In this document: piece by piece, positions 1 through 12,758 of the stretch | Numbering within the stretch: the first letter of the stretch is position 1 | How the letters are laid out: each line of letters begins with the position of its first letter | Origin: Paraburkholderia edwinii | GTDB lineage: Bacteria > Pseudomonadota > Gammaproteobacteria > Burkholderiales > Burkholderiaceae | Assembly: GCF_019428685.1 (NCBI RefSeq) | Contig: NZ_CP080096.1 | Coordinates: forward strand, 3,308,004-3,372,003 | DNA length: 64,000 bases | Reading direction: 5' to 3' | Program-made: the position numbers and the translations under genes | The notes under the pieces: model-generated | The model's database searches: none | What the model was told of the DNA's origin: nothing | Seen by the model: only the letters and a program-made list of their open reading frames with translations

Positions 1-336
1 AAGGCGACCGACGCACGCGACAACGTGATCGTCGTCGCGATCAACCTCGATCCGTTCAACGAACAGGGCGCGGATATCGAACTCTCATGGTCGACATTTA
101 ACCGCTGGCAATTGCACGACCACGCCGCAGTAGACGTAGTCGATCAGATGAGCGGCGAGCGCTTCCAGTGGCATGGCCGCTGGCAGCACGTGCGGCTCGA
201 TCCGAACACCCGGCCTTTCGCGATCTGGCGTATCGAACCCGCGGGCGGCCTGCCGCGCGAAGCGATACCGGAGGCGGCAAACGCGGCCGACCCAACCCTC
301 ACCGGCAGCGGCTTCGCCGACCCATTCTCGGAATAG
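1..336 (+). CDS. glgE: GlgE, C-terminal end (alpha-1,4-glucan:maltose-1-phosphate maltosyltransferase), partial
   Basis: Only the last 111 codons lie in the window; the frame is open from base 1 to a TAG at 334-336. The visible part is the C-terminal beta-sandwich that follows the GH13 barrel, with the pattern VIVVAINLDP, a VVDQMSGERFQW stretch and NTRPFAIWRIEP close to the end. This matches my memory of GlgE C-termini. GlgE transfers maltosyl units from maltose-1-phosphate onto growing alpha-1,4-glucan in the cytoplasm. The assignment is strengthened by the treS-maltokinase fusion that starts 7 bp downstream, because maltokinase makes the GlgE substrate. The catalytic barrel is outside the window, so activity cannot be judged here. 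Confidence 0.85.
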   Translation, partial: KATDARDNVIVVAINLDPFNEQGADIELSWSTFNRWQLHDHAAVDVVDQMSGERFQWHGRWQHVRLDPNTRPFAIWRIEPAGGLPREAIPEAANAADPTLTGSGFADPFSE

Positions 337-343
337 GTGCGAC

Positions 344-3300
344 ATGAAGCGTGACGATCCTTCTGATAACGCATTACAGGCAACGATCGCCGATCCGACC
401 GTCGAAGAGCCGGTCGTGGAGCATCGGCCCGCGCGGCGCCGCAAGACGTCGACGCTGTCCGACGATCCGCTCTGGTACAAGGACGCGATCATCTATCAGG
501 TTCACATCAAGTCGTTCTTCGATGCGAACAACGACGGCATCGGCGATTTCCCCGGTCTGCTCGCGAAGCTCGACTACATCGCGGAACTCGGCGTCGATGC
601 GATCTGGCTGCTGCCGTTCTATCCGTCGCCGCGCCGCGACGACGGCTACGATATCGCCGACTATCGCAACGTGCATCCGGACTACGGCACGCTCGGCGAT
701 GTGAAGCGCTTTATTCAGGAAGCGCACGCGCGCGGCATCCGCGTGATCACCGAGCTCGTGATCAACCATACGTCGGATCAGCATCCGTGGTTCCAGCGCG
801 CGCGGCGCGCGAAGCCCGGCTCGAACCATCGCAACTACTACGTGTGGTCCGATACGGATCAGAAATACACGGGCACGCGCATTATCTTTATCGACACCGA
901 GCCGTCGAACTGGACCCACGATCCCGTAGCGGGCGCGTACTACTGGCACCGCTTCTATTCGCACCAGCCCGATCTGAACTTCGACAATCCCGCCGTGCTG
1001 CGCGAAGTGCTGCAGGTGATGCGCTTCTGGCTCGATATGGGCATCGACGGGCTGCGCCTCGACGCGGTGCCGTATCTGGTCGAACGCGAAGGCACGAACA
1101 ACGAGAATCTGCCCGAAACGCACACCGTCCTGAAGAAGATCCGCGCGACGATCGACGCCGAGTATCCGAACCGGATGCTGCTCGCCGAAGCGAACCAGTG
1201 GCCGGAAGACGTGCAGGAATACTTCGGCAACGAAGACGAATGCCATATGGCGTTCCACTTCCCGCTGATGCCGCGCATCTATATGGCGATCGCGAGCGAA
1301 GACCGCTTTCCGATCACCGACATCATGAAGCAGACGCCGGATCTGGCCGACAGCTGCCAGTGGGCGATTTTCCTGCGCAACCACGATGAACTGACGCTCG
1401 AGATGGTCACCGATTCCGAGCGCGATTATCTGTGGAACACGTACGCGACCGATCGCCGCGCGCGGCTCAATCTCGGCATACGCCGGCGCCTCGCGCCGCT
1501 GATGGAACGCGACCGGCGCCGCATCGAACTGATCAATTCGCTGCTGCTGTCGATGCCGGGCACGCCCGTCATCTATTACGGCGACGAACTCGGCATGGGC
1601 GACAACATTCACCTCGGCGACCGCGACGGCGTGCGTACACCGATGCAATGGTCGTCGGACCGCAACGGCGGTTTCTCGCGCGCGGACCCCGAGCAACTCG
1701 TGTTGCCGCCCGTGATGGGCTCGCTGTACGGCTTCGATGCGGTGAATGTCGAAGCGCAAAGCCGTGATCCGCATTCGCTGCTGAACTGGACGCGCCGCAT
1801 GCTCGCGACGCGCCGCTCGAAACACGCATTCGGCCGCGGCTCGATCCGTTTCCTGAAACCGAGCAACCGCAAGATTCTCGCGTATCTGCGCGAGATGCCC
1901 GGCGAGCCGGCGATTCTCTGCGTCGCGAATCTGTCGCGCGCGCCGCAGGCGGTCGAACTCGATCTGTCCGAATTCGCGGGCACCGTGCCCGTCGAAATGA
2001 CGTCCGATTCGGTGTTCCCCGCGATCGGCCAGCTCAGCTATCTGCTGACGTTTCCGCCGTACGGCTTCCTGTGGTTCCTGCTGTGCTCGAGCAATCAGCG
2101 GCCGACATGGAGCCAGGCGCCGTCCGAGGCGCTGCCCGATTTCGTGACGATCGTGATCCGCGAAGGGCAACTCGGACCGACGCCCGAAAACGTGCGGCTG
2201 CTCGAATCGGAAGTGCTGCCGTCGTGGCTCGTGCGGCGGCGGTGGTTCGCTTCGAAGGACCAGAAGCTCAATGCGGTGCGTCTCGCCGCGCTGACGACCA
2301 TTCCTGAAGCGGGCTTCGCGTTCACCGAAATCGAAGCGGACGTCGGAACCAGCGGCAACGAGCATACCGAGCGCTATGTGCTGCCGCTCGCGATTACATG
2401 GGGCACCGATACGACCACGCCGCTCTTCATGCAACTCGCGCTCGCGCGCGTGCGGCGCGCGCGCAATATCGGGCACCTGACCGACGCCTTCGCGCTGCCG
2501 CAATTCGCGTACGGCACGCTTAAAAAGCTGCGCGAGCGCGCCGCGGTGCCAACCGTGCAGAAGAGCGAGATCCGCTTTATCCCGACCGACCGTTTCGACG
2601 AACTCGACCTCGGCGACGCGCCCGAAATCCGCTGGCTCGCAGCCGAGCAAAGCAACAGCTCGCTGGTGATTGCCGATGCGATCGTGCTGAAGCTCGTGCG
2701 GCGCCTGATGAACGGCGTGCATCCCGAAGCGGAAATGACGCGCTATCTGACGCTGCGCGGCTATTCGAACACGGCGCCGCTGTTTGGCGAAGTGGTGCGC
2801 GTCGATCCGGAAGGCGTGCCGCATACGCTGTCGATTTTGCAGGGCTTTGTCGACAACCAGGGCGATGCGTGGAACTGGGCGCTCGATTATCTGCGGCGCA
2901 CGATCGACGAACTCGCGCTGGCGATCGACGGCGAGCCGATGCAGGACCGCATCAACGAGGACGAAGCGTTCGAAGGCTACTCGATGTTTATCGGCATGAT
3001 CGGCAAACGGCTCGGCGAACTGCATGTCGTGCTCGCCACGCCGTCCGACGATCCGGCCTTCTCGCCCGAGCCCGCCACGGCCGAACAGGTGCGCGCGTGG
3101 ATCGACGGCACGCAGTCGATGCTCGCGGCCGCGCTCGATGTGCTCGAAAAGAGCACCGATCATCTGTCCGAAGACTCGCTGCTGCTCGCGCGCAGCGTGC
3201 TCGACCGGCGCGAGCGGCTGGTCGAGGCCGTCGAGAATCTCGTCAATGCCGATGCGAGCGCCTTGCGCACGCGCATTCACGGCGACTTCCACCTGGGCCA

Positions 3301-3817
3301 GGTGCTCGTCGCGCAGGGCGACGCGTTCCTGATCGACTTCGAAGGCGAGCCTGCGCGCAGCCTCGAAGAACGTCGCGCGAAGTCGAGCCCGTTGCGCGAC
3401 GTGGCGGGGCTGTTGCGCTCGCTGTCGTATGCGAGCGCCGCCGCGCAGTCGACCACCGAGGCCGCGCCGCAGCCGACTGCCGATCGCAAACGCGCGCTGT
3501 TCGACCGCTTCCGCACGCATGCGGCCGAGGCGTTCCTCGCCGAATACCGCAGGGCGCTCGAGGCATCGCCGCAGCCGACCGTCGCGCCTGCCGATGAGCA
3601 AGCCCTGCTCGACCTGTTCCTGATCGAAAAGGCCGCGTACGAGATCCGCTACGAAGCGGCGAACCGGCCGTCGTGGCTCGGTCTGCCGGTACGCGGGCTC
3701 GCGGCGCTCACGAGCCGCCTGCTCGGCGACACGGGCACGCCGCCGGGCGGCCCGATACAGCATTCACCGGGCGGCAGCGCGCCGCCGAACGACGCCGCAG
3801 AGGGCGACTATGAGTGA
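344..3817 (+). CDS. treS: Trehalose synthase / maltokinase fusion (TreS-Mak)
   Basis: A 1157-aa two-domain protein. The N-terminal GH13 domain (about residues 40-600) interconverts trehalose and maltose; the nucleophile D240 ([10 protein letters not shown]), acid/base E282 (LLAEANQWP) and D348 (RNHDEL) are all present. The C-terminal half (about 650-1130) is a maltokinase with an aminoglycoside-phosphotransferase-like core: catalytic D981 in HGDFHLGQ and metal-binding D998 in LIDFEGEP. It phosphorylates maltose to maltose-1-phosphate for GlgE. The ATG at 344 is chosen because the frame open further upstream overlaps glgE and lacks TreS-like sequence. The stop overlaps the start of glgB by 8 bp. 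TreS-Mak fusions are known in proteobacteria, whereas actinobacteria usually carry separate proteins. Confidence 0.93.
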   Translation: MKRDDPSDNALQATIADPTVEEPVVEHRPARRRKTSTLSDDPLWYKDAIIYQVHIKSFFDANNDGIGDFPGLLAKLDYIAELGVDAIWLLPFYPSPRRDDGYDIADYRNVHPDYGTLGDVKRFIQEAHARGIRVITELVINHTSDQHPWFQRARRAKPGSNHRNYYVWSDTDQKYTGTRIIFIDTEPSNWTHDPVAGAYYWHRFYSHQPDLNFDNPAVLREVLQVMRFWLDMGIDGLRLDAVPYLVEREGTNNENLPETHTVLKKIRATIDAEYPNRMLLAEANQWPEDVQEYFGNEDECHMAFHFPLMPRIYMAIASEDRFPITDIMKQTPDLADSCQWAIFLRNHDELTLEMVTDSERDYLWNTYATDRRARLNLGIRRRLAPLMERDRRRIELINSLLLSMPGTPVIYYGDELGMGDNIHLGDRDGVRTPMQWSSDRNGGFSRADPEQLVLPPVMGSLYGFDAVNVEAQSRDPHSLLNWTRRMLATRRSKHAFGRGSIRFLKPSNRKILAYLREMPGEPAILCVANLSRAPQAVELDLSEFAGTVPVEMTSDSVFPAIGQLSYLLTFPPYGFLWFLLCSSNQRPTWSQAPSEALPDFVTIVIREGQLGPTPENVRLLESEVLPSWLVRRRWFASKDQKLNAVRLAALTTIPEAGFAFTEIEADVGTSGNEHTERYVLPLAITWGTDTTTPLFMQLALARVRRARNIGHLTDAFALPQFAYGTLKKLRERAAVPTVQKSEIRFIPTDRFDELDLGDAPEIRWLAAEQSNSSLVIADAIVLKLVRRLMNGVHPEAEMTRYLTLRGYSNTAPLFGEVVRVDPEGVPHTLSILQGFVDNQGDAWNWALDYLRRTIDELALAIDGEPMQDRINEDEAFEGYSMFIGMIGKRLGELHVVLATPSDDPAFSPEPATAEQVRAWIDGTQSMLAAALDVLEKSTDHLSEDSLLLARSVLDRRERLVEAVENLVNADASALRTRIHGDFHLGQVLVAQGDAFLIDFEGEPARSLEERRAKSSPLRDVAGLLRSLSYASAAAQSTTEAAPQPTADRKRALFDRFRTHAAEAFLAEYRRALEASPQPTVAPADEQALLDLFLIEKAAYEIRYEAANRPSWLGLPVRGLAALTSRLLGDTGTPPGGPIQHSPGGSAPPNDAAEGDYE

Positions 3818-6047
3818 GCAAAGCAATGTGCATCACGCCGCGGAGCGTGCCATGGCGGGGCTGAACCCGCTCGATCTGAACGCACTCGTCGATGCGCGCC
3901 ATCCCGATCCGTTCTCGCAGCTCGGCATGCATCAGACCGAGGCGGGGCCCGTCGTTCGCGCGATGCTGCCGAACGCCGCGCGCGTCAGCGTCGTCGCACG
4001 CGACGATGGGCGTGCGCTCGGCGAACTGCAACAGGTGCACGCGGGCGGACTGTTCGCGGGCCCCGTCAGCGAAGCGGTGCCGTACCGGCTGCGCATCGAC
4101 TGGCATGGGCCCGTGCAGGAAATCGAAGATACCTATGCGTTCGGACCGGTGCTCGGCGATGAACCGCTGCAGCGCGTCGCCTGGGGCGATCCGTATGCGG
4201 TGCTCGAATGCCTCGGTTCGCGGCCAATCGTGCTCGACGGCGTGCCGGGCGTGCGCTTCGCGGTGTGGGCGCCGAACGCGCGACGGGTGTCCATCGTCGG
4301 CGACTTCAATGCATGGGACGGCCGGCGTCATCCGATGCGGCTGCGCCATCAGGCCGGCGTCTGGGAACTGTTCGTGCCGCAGATCGGCGCGGGCACGCGC
4401 TACAAGTACGAGATGCTGACGCGCGATGGCCACCCGCTGCCGCTTAAGGCCGACCCGTGCGCGATGCAGACCGAAAAGCCGCCCGCGACCGCGTCGATCG
4501 TCGCGCATGTCGACGAGATCGAGCAGTTCGCGTGGACCGATCGCGAATGGATGGAGTCGCGCGGCAACCTGCAAACGCCGCGTACACCGGTTTCGATTTA
4601 CGAAGTGCATGCCGAGTCGTGGCTGCGCATCGCCGAGGAAGGCCATCGCGGCCTCGACTGGTCCGAGCTCGCGGACCGGCTCATTCCATACGCGAAGGAA
4701 ATGGGCTTCACGCATATCGAGTTCATGCCGATCGCCGAGCATCCGTTCGGCGGTTCGTGGGGTTATCAGCCGCTCTCGCAGTTCGCCCCTTCGGCGCGCT
4801 TCGGCAAGCCCGAGCAGTTCGCGAGCTTCGTGAACCGCGCGCACGAGGCTGGCCTCGGCGTGATTCTCGACTGGGTGCCCGCGCACTTTCCGAACGACTC
4901 GCATGGGCTCGTGCAGTTCGACGGCACGCCGCTCTACGAGCACTCGGACCCGCGCGAAGGCTATCACCAGGACTGGAACACGATGATCTACAACCTCGGC
5001 CGCAACGAGGTCAGCGCGTTCCTCGTCGCGTCCGCGCTTGCGTGGCTCATGCGCTATCACGTCGACGGCCTGCGCGTCGATGCGGTTGCGTCGATGCTAT
5101 ACCGCGACTATTCGCGAGCGGCCGGCGAATGGGTGCCGAATATCTATGGCGGCCGCGAGAATCTCGAATCGATCGCGTTTCTGAAGCGGCTTAACCACGA
5201 AGTACAGCATATGCCCGGCATCCATGGCGCGATTACCATCGCCGAGGAATCGACGGCATGGCCCGGCGTGACGGCGCCGGTCGACAGCGGCGGCCTCGGC
5301 TTCCAGTTCAAATGGAACATGGGCTGGATGCACGACACGCTGCACTATATGCACGAAGACCCCGTGCATCGCCGCTGGCATCACCACAACATGACCTTCG
5401 GCATGGTGTACGCGTATTCGGAGCGCTTCGTGCTGCCGCTGTCGCACGATGAAGTCGTGCACGGCAAAGGCTCGCTGATCGGCAAGATGCCCGGCGACCG
5501 CTGGCAGCGCTTCGCGAACCTGCGCGCGTATTTCGGCTTCATGTGGACGCACCCCGGCAAGAAGCTGATGTTTATGGGCGGCGAGTTCGGGCAGTTCGCC
5601 GAATTCGATCACGACGGCTCGCCGCACTGGCATCTGCTCGACGACGACCTGCATCACGGCGTGCAAAAGCTCGTGCGCGACCTGAACCGCATGTATCGCG
5701 CCGAGCCCGCGCTGTATCAGATGGATAGCGAGCCCGGCGGCTTCGAATGGATCATCGGCGACGATGCGCAAAACAGCGTATACGCGTATCGGCGCATGGA
5801 CGGCAGCGGACGCGAGATCGTCGCGGTCTGCAATCTGACGCCGGTGCCGCGGCAAGGCTACCGCGTCGGCATGTCGCGCCACGGACGATGGAGCGAGATT
5901 CTGAACACGGACGCGGCCATCTACGGCGGATCGAATCTCGGCAACGGCGGTCTCATTCATACCGAGGACGTGCCGAGCCATGGCCGGCCGCAATCGGCGT
6001 CGCTGGTGCTGCCGCCGCTGGCGACGATCGTGCTGCGCGCGGATTGA
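3810..6047 (+). CDS. glgB: 1,4-alpha-glucan branching enzyme
   Basis: GlgB (745 aa) cuts alpha-1,4 chains and re-attaches them in alpha-1,6 linkage. The protein has an N-terminal domain (about 20-120), a CBM48 domain (about 135-230; [19 protein letters not shown]) and a GH13 barrel with nucleophile D424 ([10 protein letters not shown]), acid/base E479 (TIAEEST) and D547 ([11 protein letters not shown]). Length is that of the two-N-domain bacterial GlgB class. The start overlaps the end of treS, suggesting translational coupling, and the position right after glgE and treS-mak fits the GlgE pathway, in which GlgB branches the polymer made by GlgE. After its stop there is a 159-bp gap rich in short gtttcgtcg-like repeats before glgX. 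Confidence 0.95.
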   Translation: MSEQSNVHHAAERAMAGLNPLDLNALVDARHPDPFSQLGMHQTEAGPVVRAMLPNAARVSVVARDDGRALGELQQVHAGGLFAGPVSEAVPYRLRIDWHGPVQEIEDTYAFGPVLGDEPLQRVAWGDPYAVLECLGSRPIVLDGVPGVRFAVWAPNARRVSIVGDFNAWDGRRHPMRLRHQAGVWELFVPQIGAGTRYKYEMLTRDGHPLPLKADPCAMQTEKPPATASIVAHVDEIEQFAWTDREWMESRGNLQTPRTPVSIYEVHAESWLRIAEEGHRGLDWSELADRLIPYAKEMGFTHIEFMPIAEHPFGGSWGYQPLSQFAPSARFGKPEQFASFVNRAHEAGLGVILDWVPAHFPNDSHGLVQFDGTPLYEHSDPREGYHQDWNTMIYNLGRNEVSAFLVASALAWLMRYHVDGLRVDAVASMLYRDYSRAAGEWVPNIYGGRENLESIAFLKRLNHEVQHMPGIHGAITIAEESTAWPGVTAPVDSGGLGFQFKWNMGWMHDTLHYMHEDPVHRRWHHHNMTFGMVYAYSERFVLPLSHDEVVHGKGSLIGKMPGDRWQRFANLRAYFGFMWTHPGKKLMFMGGEFGQFAEFDHDGSPHWHLLDDDLHHGVQKLVRDLNRMYRAEPALYQMDSEPGGFEWIIGDDAQNSVYAYRRMDGSGREIVAVCNLTPVPRQGYRVGMSRHGRWSEILNTDAAIYGGSNLGNGGLIHTEDVPSHGRPQSASLVLPPLATIVLRAD

Positions 6048-6206
6048 TGGACACTTCGCGGCACATCGCAGCGTAGTGACGGCGCGTTTGCTGTGCCGTC
6101 GCGTTGAGGTTGCGTTGCCGTTGTATCGCGGTTTCGTCGTAGTTTCGTCGCGGTTTCGCTGCTTTGAGCCCCGAACACGCACAAGCCGAAACAAGGAACG
6201 GGAACC

Positions 6207-8534
6207 ATGTCGCATGTACTGCCCGACCGGCTGTTGCCGGGCTCGCCCTATCCGCTGGGGTCGAGCTGGGATGGATTGGGAGTGAATTTCGCGGTCTTTT
6301 CCGCTAACGCGCACAGCATCGAGCTGTGCCTGTTCGAACCGGGCGGCCGCAAGGAAATCAGGCGCTATGCGCTGCCCGAATGCACCGACGAGGTGTGGCA
6401 CGGCTATCTGCCGCATGCGCATCCGGGCACCGTGTATGGCTTTCGCGCGCATGGGCCGTATCAGCCGCAGCACGGTCACCGCTTCAATCCGCACAAGCTG
6501 CTGCTCGATCCGTATGCGCGCAAGCTGCTCGGACAATTCCGCTGGTCGGACGCGCTCTTCAGCTACCGCATGCATTCGAACCGGCTCGACCTGTCGATCG
6601 ACCGGCGCGACTCGGCGCCGGCGATGCCCAAATGTGTGGTGGTCGACGAGGCGTTCGACTGGACGCACGACCGGCGGCCGAATGTGCCGTGGGGCGACAC
6701 GGTGATCTACGAAACGCATGTGCGCGGCGCGTCGATGCTGCGCGGCGATCTGCGTCCGCCCGAACGCGGCACGTTTTCGGCGCTGGCTTCGCCGGAGTTT
6801 ATCGATCATCTGTTAAAGCTCGGCGTGACGGCCGTTGAGCTGCTGCCTGTGCATGCGTTCCTGAACGACCGTTTTCTCGTCGAGCGCGGCCTGCGAAATT
6901 ACTGGGGATACAACACGGCGGCGTTCTTTGCGCCTGAGCCTTCGTATCTGACGTCGCACCGGCTAGACGAAATGCGCATCGCTGTGCGGCAGCTGCACGC
7001 GGCGGGCATCGAGGTGATTCTCGACGTCGTCTACAACCACACGTGCGAGGGCAATGAGACGGGTCCGACCGTGTCGTGGCGCGGCCTCGACAACGCGAGC
7101 TACTACCGCCTCATTCCCGGCGACGAGCGCCACCACATCAACGATACGGGCTGCGGCAATACGGTCAACGTCACGCATCCTCGCGTGCTGCAGATGGTGA
7201 TGGATTCGCTGCGCTACTGGTCGACGGCGTTCAATATCGACGGCTTCCGTTTCGATCTCGGCGTGACGCTCGGCCGCGAGGCGGCGGGCTTCGATCCGGG
7301 CTCGGGCTTTTTCGACGCGATTCGCCAGGACCCGGTGCTGTCGCAGCGCAAGCTGATCTCGGAGCCATGGGATATCGGGCCGGGCGGCTATCAGCTCGGC
7401 GGCCATCCGCCCGGCTTCGCCGAATGGAACGACCGCTTTCGCGATTGCGTGCGGCGCTTCTGGCGCGGCGACGCGGGCCTGCGCCCCGACCTCGCCGCGC
7501 GCCTGACCGGTTCCGCCGATCTGTTCAACCGGCGCTTTCGCAAACCGACCGCGTCGATCAATTTCGTCGCGTCGCACGACGGTTTCACGCTCACGGATAT
7601 GGTTTCGTATGAGCGCAAGCACAACGAGATCAACGGCGAAAACAACAACGACGGTCATAACGAAAACTACAGTTCGAATTGGGGTGTCGAAGGACCGGTT
7701 AGCGCGTTGACGGCGGGCGGTGACGCCAGTGGCGAATCGACCGATGGTGCGACCGGCGCCGAAGCCAGCAGCGGCGAACCGTCCAACGATGCCCAGCAGG
7801 AGCAGGCCGTCGCCGAACAGGTGTCGGCCGAAGCCGCGGCGGCGGCTGCCGCGATCGAAGAAACGCGTGCACGCGTCGCGCGTTCGATGATCGGCACCTT
7901 GTTGATCGCACTCGGCACGCCGATGCTGCTGGCCGGCGACGAAGCGTGTCGCACCCAGCGCGGCAACAACAATGCGTACTGCCAGGACAACGAAATCTCG
8001 TGGATCGACTGGCATCTCGCCGATACACCGGACGGCAAACGGATGACCGCGTTCGTCGCACGAATGATCGCGCTGCGCAAACGTCATCCGTTGCTGCGCG
8101 AGACGCGCTTTCTGGTCGGCGATCGCGAGGTGCTGCCGGGGCTCTACGACGTGGGCTGGTTCGACGAGCGCGGCGAGCCGCTGTCGATCGAGGCATGGCA
8201 GGACCCGGAAGGCCGCGCTTTCACGCTGCGTCGCGCGGGTCCGGGACTCAGCGGCGAAACGGAAGTATTGTTGATGATGTTGAACGCGTCGGCCGACACA
8301 TTGCGCTTCACGCCTCCGCCGCCGCATCTGGAATGGCACGTGCTAGTCGATTCGGCGGACCCGGATGCGCCGCCGCATCCGCTCGCATCGCCCGATCTCG
8401 AAGTGGCCGCGCGTGCGCTTGTGGTACTCGCCGCGCGGCCGTCCGGCGAGGCGGACTGGCAGGCTGGATGGATGGCCGGCGAACAGCACGGCTCGCGTCT
8501 GCTGACTGCACGGCCGCCCGAGCCCGGCGCGTGA
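6207..8534 (+). CDS. glgX: Glycogen debranching enzyme (isoamylase type) with an Ala-rich insertion
   Basis: A 775-aa GH13 protein with an N-terminal CBM48 (about 10-110). Catalytic residues are D350 (GFRFDLG), E386 (LISEPWD) and D458 (SHDGFTL). GlgX hydrolyses alpha-1,6 branches in limit dextrins; in this locus it supplies linear maltodextrins for TreY/TreZ and MalQ. The start follows a purine-rich AAGGAACGGGAA sequence. It is about 100 residues longer than E. coli GlgX. Much of the excess is a low-complexity insertion at about residues 497-548 (Gly/Ser/Glu, then a run of Ala) between the NWGVEGP strand and the helix before TPMLLAGDEA, where E. coli GlgX has only a short loop. Confidence 0.93.
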   Translation: MSHVLPDRLLPGSPYPLGSSWDGLGVNFAVFSANAHSIELCLFEPGGRKEIRRYALPECTDEVWHGYLPHAHPGTVYGFRAHGPYQPQHGHRFNPHKLLLDPYARKLLGQFRWSDALFSYRMHSNRLDLSIDRRDSAPAMPKCVVVDEAFDWTHDRRPNVPWGDTVIYETHVRGASMLRGDLRPPERGTFSALASPEFIDHLLKLGVTAVELLPVHAFLNDRFLVERGLRNYWGYNTAAFFAPEPSYLTSHRLDEMRIAVRQLHAAGIEVILDVVYNHTCEGNETGPTVSWRGLDNASYYRLIPGDERHHINDTGCGNTVNVTHPRVLQMVMDSLRYWSTAFNIDGFRFDLGVTLGREAAGFDPGSGFFDAIRQDPVLSQRKLISEPWDIGPGGYQLGGHPPGFAEWNDRFRDCVRRFWRGDAGLRPDLAARLTGSADLFNRRFRKPTASINFVASHDGFTLTDMVSYERKHNEINGENNNDGHNENYSSNWGVEGPVSALTAGGDASGESTDGATGAEASSGEPSNDAQQEQAVAEQVSAEAAAAAAAIEETRARVARSMIGTLLIALGTPMLLAGDEACRTQRGNNNAYCQDNEISWIDWHLADTPDGKRMTAFVARMIALRKRHPLLRETRFLVGDREVLPGLYDVGWFDERGEPLSIEAWQDPEGRAFTLRRAGPGLSGETEVLLMMLNASADTLRFTPPPPHLEWHVLVDSADPDAPPHPLASPDLEVAARALVVLAARPSGEADWQAGWMAGEQHGSRLLTARPPEPGA

Positions 8535-8577
8535 TGCTGCCGCGGCGGCAGACGCCGTTTCACCAAAGGTGACGATC

Positions 8578-10478
<1,901 letters not shown>

Positions 10479-10479
<1 letters not shown>

Positions 10480-12758
10480 TGCGCGTGAAAGCTGCCCGAC
10501 GCCCCAGCGAATCGATTGCCAGCCTTGCGACACGCGCCGGATTCGAAATCGAATGGCAAGACGCGCACCAGACCATGCGACGCGTGCCGGACACGACCCT
10601 CATCGCACTGCTCGAAAGAATGGGCCTGCAGTGCGGCAACGCCACGCAGATTCGCCAGAGCGCCGCGGCGCTCGACGCCGAACTGTCGGGCCGCAAGCTG
10701 CCGCCGCTGATGACCGCCGAATGCGGACGCGGCATCGCCCTTTCCGCGGCCTCGGTGAAATCCGGCAGCCGCTATCGGATCGAGCTCGAAAGCGGCGCAT
10801 TGATCGATGGCCGTTTCACCGCGCCGAAAGGCGAAGCGGCGCTGCTCGCGCCGATCGACGAAGCCGGTTATCACACGCTCGTGATCAACGATCACCGGAT
10901 GACGCTCGCGGTCGCGCCCGCGCGCTGCTATACGGTCGACGATGCGTGGCGCACGCTGCATGCCGACGACGCGGACAAAAAAACCACGCCGCCGCTGTGG
11001 GGGATCGCCGCGCAGATTTACGGGCTGCGCCGCATCGGCGATGGCGGCATCGGCGACTACACAGCCCTCGCCACGCTCGCGATCGAAAGCGCGAAGCGCG
11101 GCGCGCACGCGCTTGCCGTGAGCCCGACGCACGCGATGTTCAGCGCGCTGCCGCAGCGTTTCAGCCCGTACGCGCCGTCGTCGCGCTTGTGGCTGAACGC
11201 CGCGCATATCGATCCCGCCGCCGTATTCGGTGCGGAGGCGGCGCGTCGCGCAATCGAAACCGCGCAAGCCGGCGACGCATGGCGCCAGCTCGAAACGCTG
11301 CCGCTGATCGACTGGCCGGCTGCCGTGCCGCTCAAGCTCAAGGTGCTACGCATCCTGTTCGAGCAATTCTGCGCGCACGACCGTGCGCAGGATTTGCCGC
11401 GCGCGCTCGAATTTCACGGCTTCTGTGTGCGCGGCGGACGCGCGCTCGAGGATCATGCGCGTTTCGAGGCCCTGCACGCGTATCAACTCGCGCAGCCCGA
11501 TGGCGAAGGCTATTGGCGTAAGTGGGACGAGCCGTTGCGCGATCCGCGCAGCCCTGAAGTCGAGGCGTTCGCCGGCGAGCATCGGCATGAAGTCGAGTTT
11601 CATCTGTTTCTGCAATGGCTCGCGGCGAAGGGGCTCTCGCATGCGCAGCACGCGGCGCGCGATGCGGGCATGGCGGTCGGACTGATCGCGGATCTCGCCG
11701 TGGGTTGCGATAGCGCAGGCAGTCATGCATGGTCGTATCGCGACGACATGCTGCACGGCGTGTCGGTCGGCGCGCCGCCCGATCTCTTCAACCAGGCGGG
11801 CCAGTCGTGGGGACTCACGACGTTCTCGCCGCGCGCGATGCGTACGCAGGGATTCTCGGCGTTTATCGATATGCTGCGCACCGTGTTCGCGCACGCGGGC
11901 GGCGTGCGCATCGACCATATTCTCGGCCTGCGGCGCCTATGGCTCGTACCGGAAGGCGAGCGCGCGAAAAACGGCGCGTATCTGCGCTATCCGCTCGACG
12001 ATATGCTGCGCCTGATCGCGCTCGAATCGTGGCGGCATCGCGCGATCGTGATCGGCGAAGATCTCGGCACCGTGCCGCCCGGATTTCGCGAGCGGCTCGC
12101 CGACCATGGGCTGTCCGGCATTCGCGTGCTGTGGTTCGAGCGCACGCCTGAAGACGACGGCTTTCTGCAACCGTCCGAATGGGACCGCAACGCGGCCGCG
12201 ACGACCACCACGCACGATCTGCCGACCGTCACCGGCTGGTGGCGCGGCGAAGACATCATGTGGCGCAACCGCATCGGCCAGACCATGCCGCGCAGCGACG
12301 GCCGCGATCCGGTCGAAGCGGCGCAAGCCGAACGCGGTGCGGATCGTGCCGCGCTGTGGAGCGCCTTCCAGCAGGCGGGTGTCGCCGCGCGCGATGTCGC
12401 GCCGCCGCCGGCCGATCAGGCGCCCGTCGACGAAGCGCTCGCGTTTATCGCCGCGACGCCGTCGCCGCTCGCCACGTATCCGCTTGAAGACCTGCTCGGG
12501 CTCGAAGAGCAGCCGAACCTGCCCGGCTCGATCGACGAGCATCCGAACTGGCGCCGCCGTGTGAAGCAGCCGGTCGACGCGCTGTTTGCGGATACGACGT
12601 TCTGCGACCGCTTGCGCGCAGTCGATCGGGCGCGCGCGGCCGCTGCGGTGGAAGCGCCCGCCAAAGCCGGCACGCGAGGCGCGCCGGGCACGCCGGATGC
12701 AAGCGGCTCCTCCACCGCTTCGGGCTCTTCCGCTTCCTCCTTGCCGAACACGCCATGA
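10479..12758 (+). CDS. malQ: 4-alpha-glucanotransferase (amylomaltase)
   Basis: MalQ disproportionates maltodextrins. In the GH77 domain I see D479 (GVRIDHILGLRRLW), E527 (VIGEDLGTVP) and D580 (TTTTHDLPTVTGWW), the expected triad in order, and the length (759 aa) fits proteobacterial MalQ with its N-terminal extension. Three starts are possible: GTG 10476, ATG 10479 (TGATG overlap with treZ, used here) and GTG 10485, which sits best relative to the CAGGAG at 10471-10476. The C-terminus after about residue 725 is an Ala/Ser/Pro-rich tail without obvious function. The gene end overlaps treY by 4 bp (ATGA). Confidence 0.93.

Noticed and set aside
374..3763. Very long open frame (over 1100 codons) on the minus strand opposite treS
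   Set aside because: Arg/Ala/His-rich composition with no motif; a typical antisense shadow in a GC-rich gene. treS carries complete catalytic motifs.
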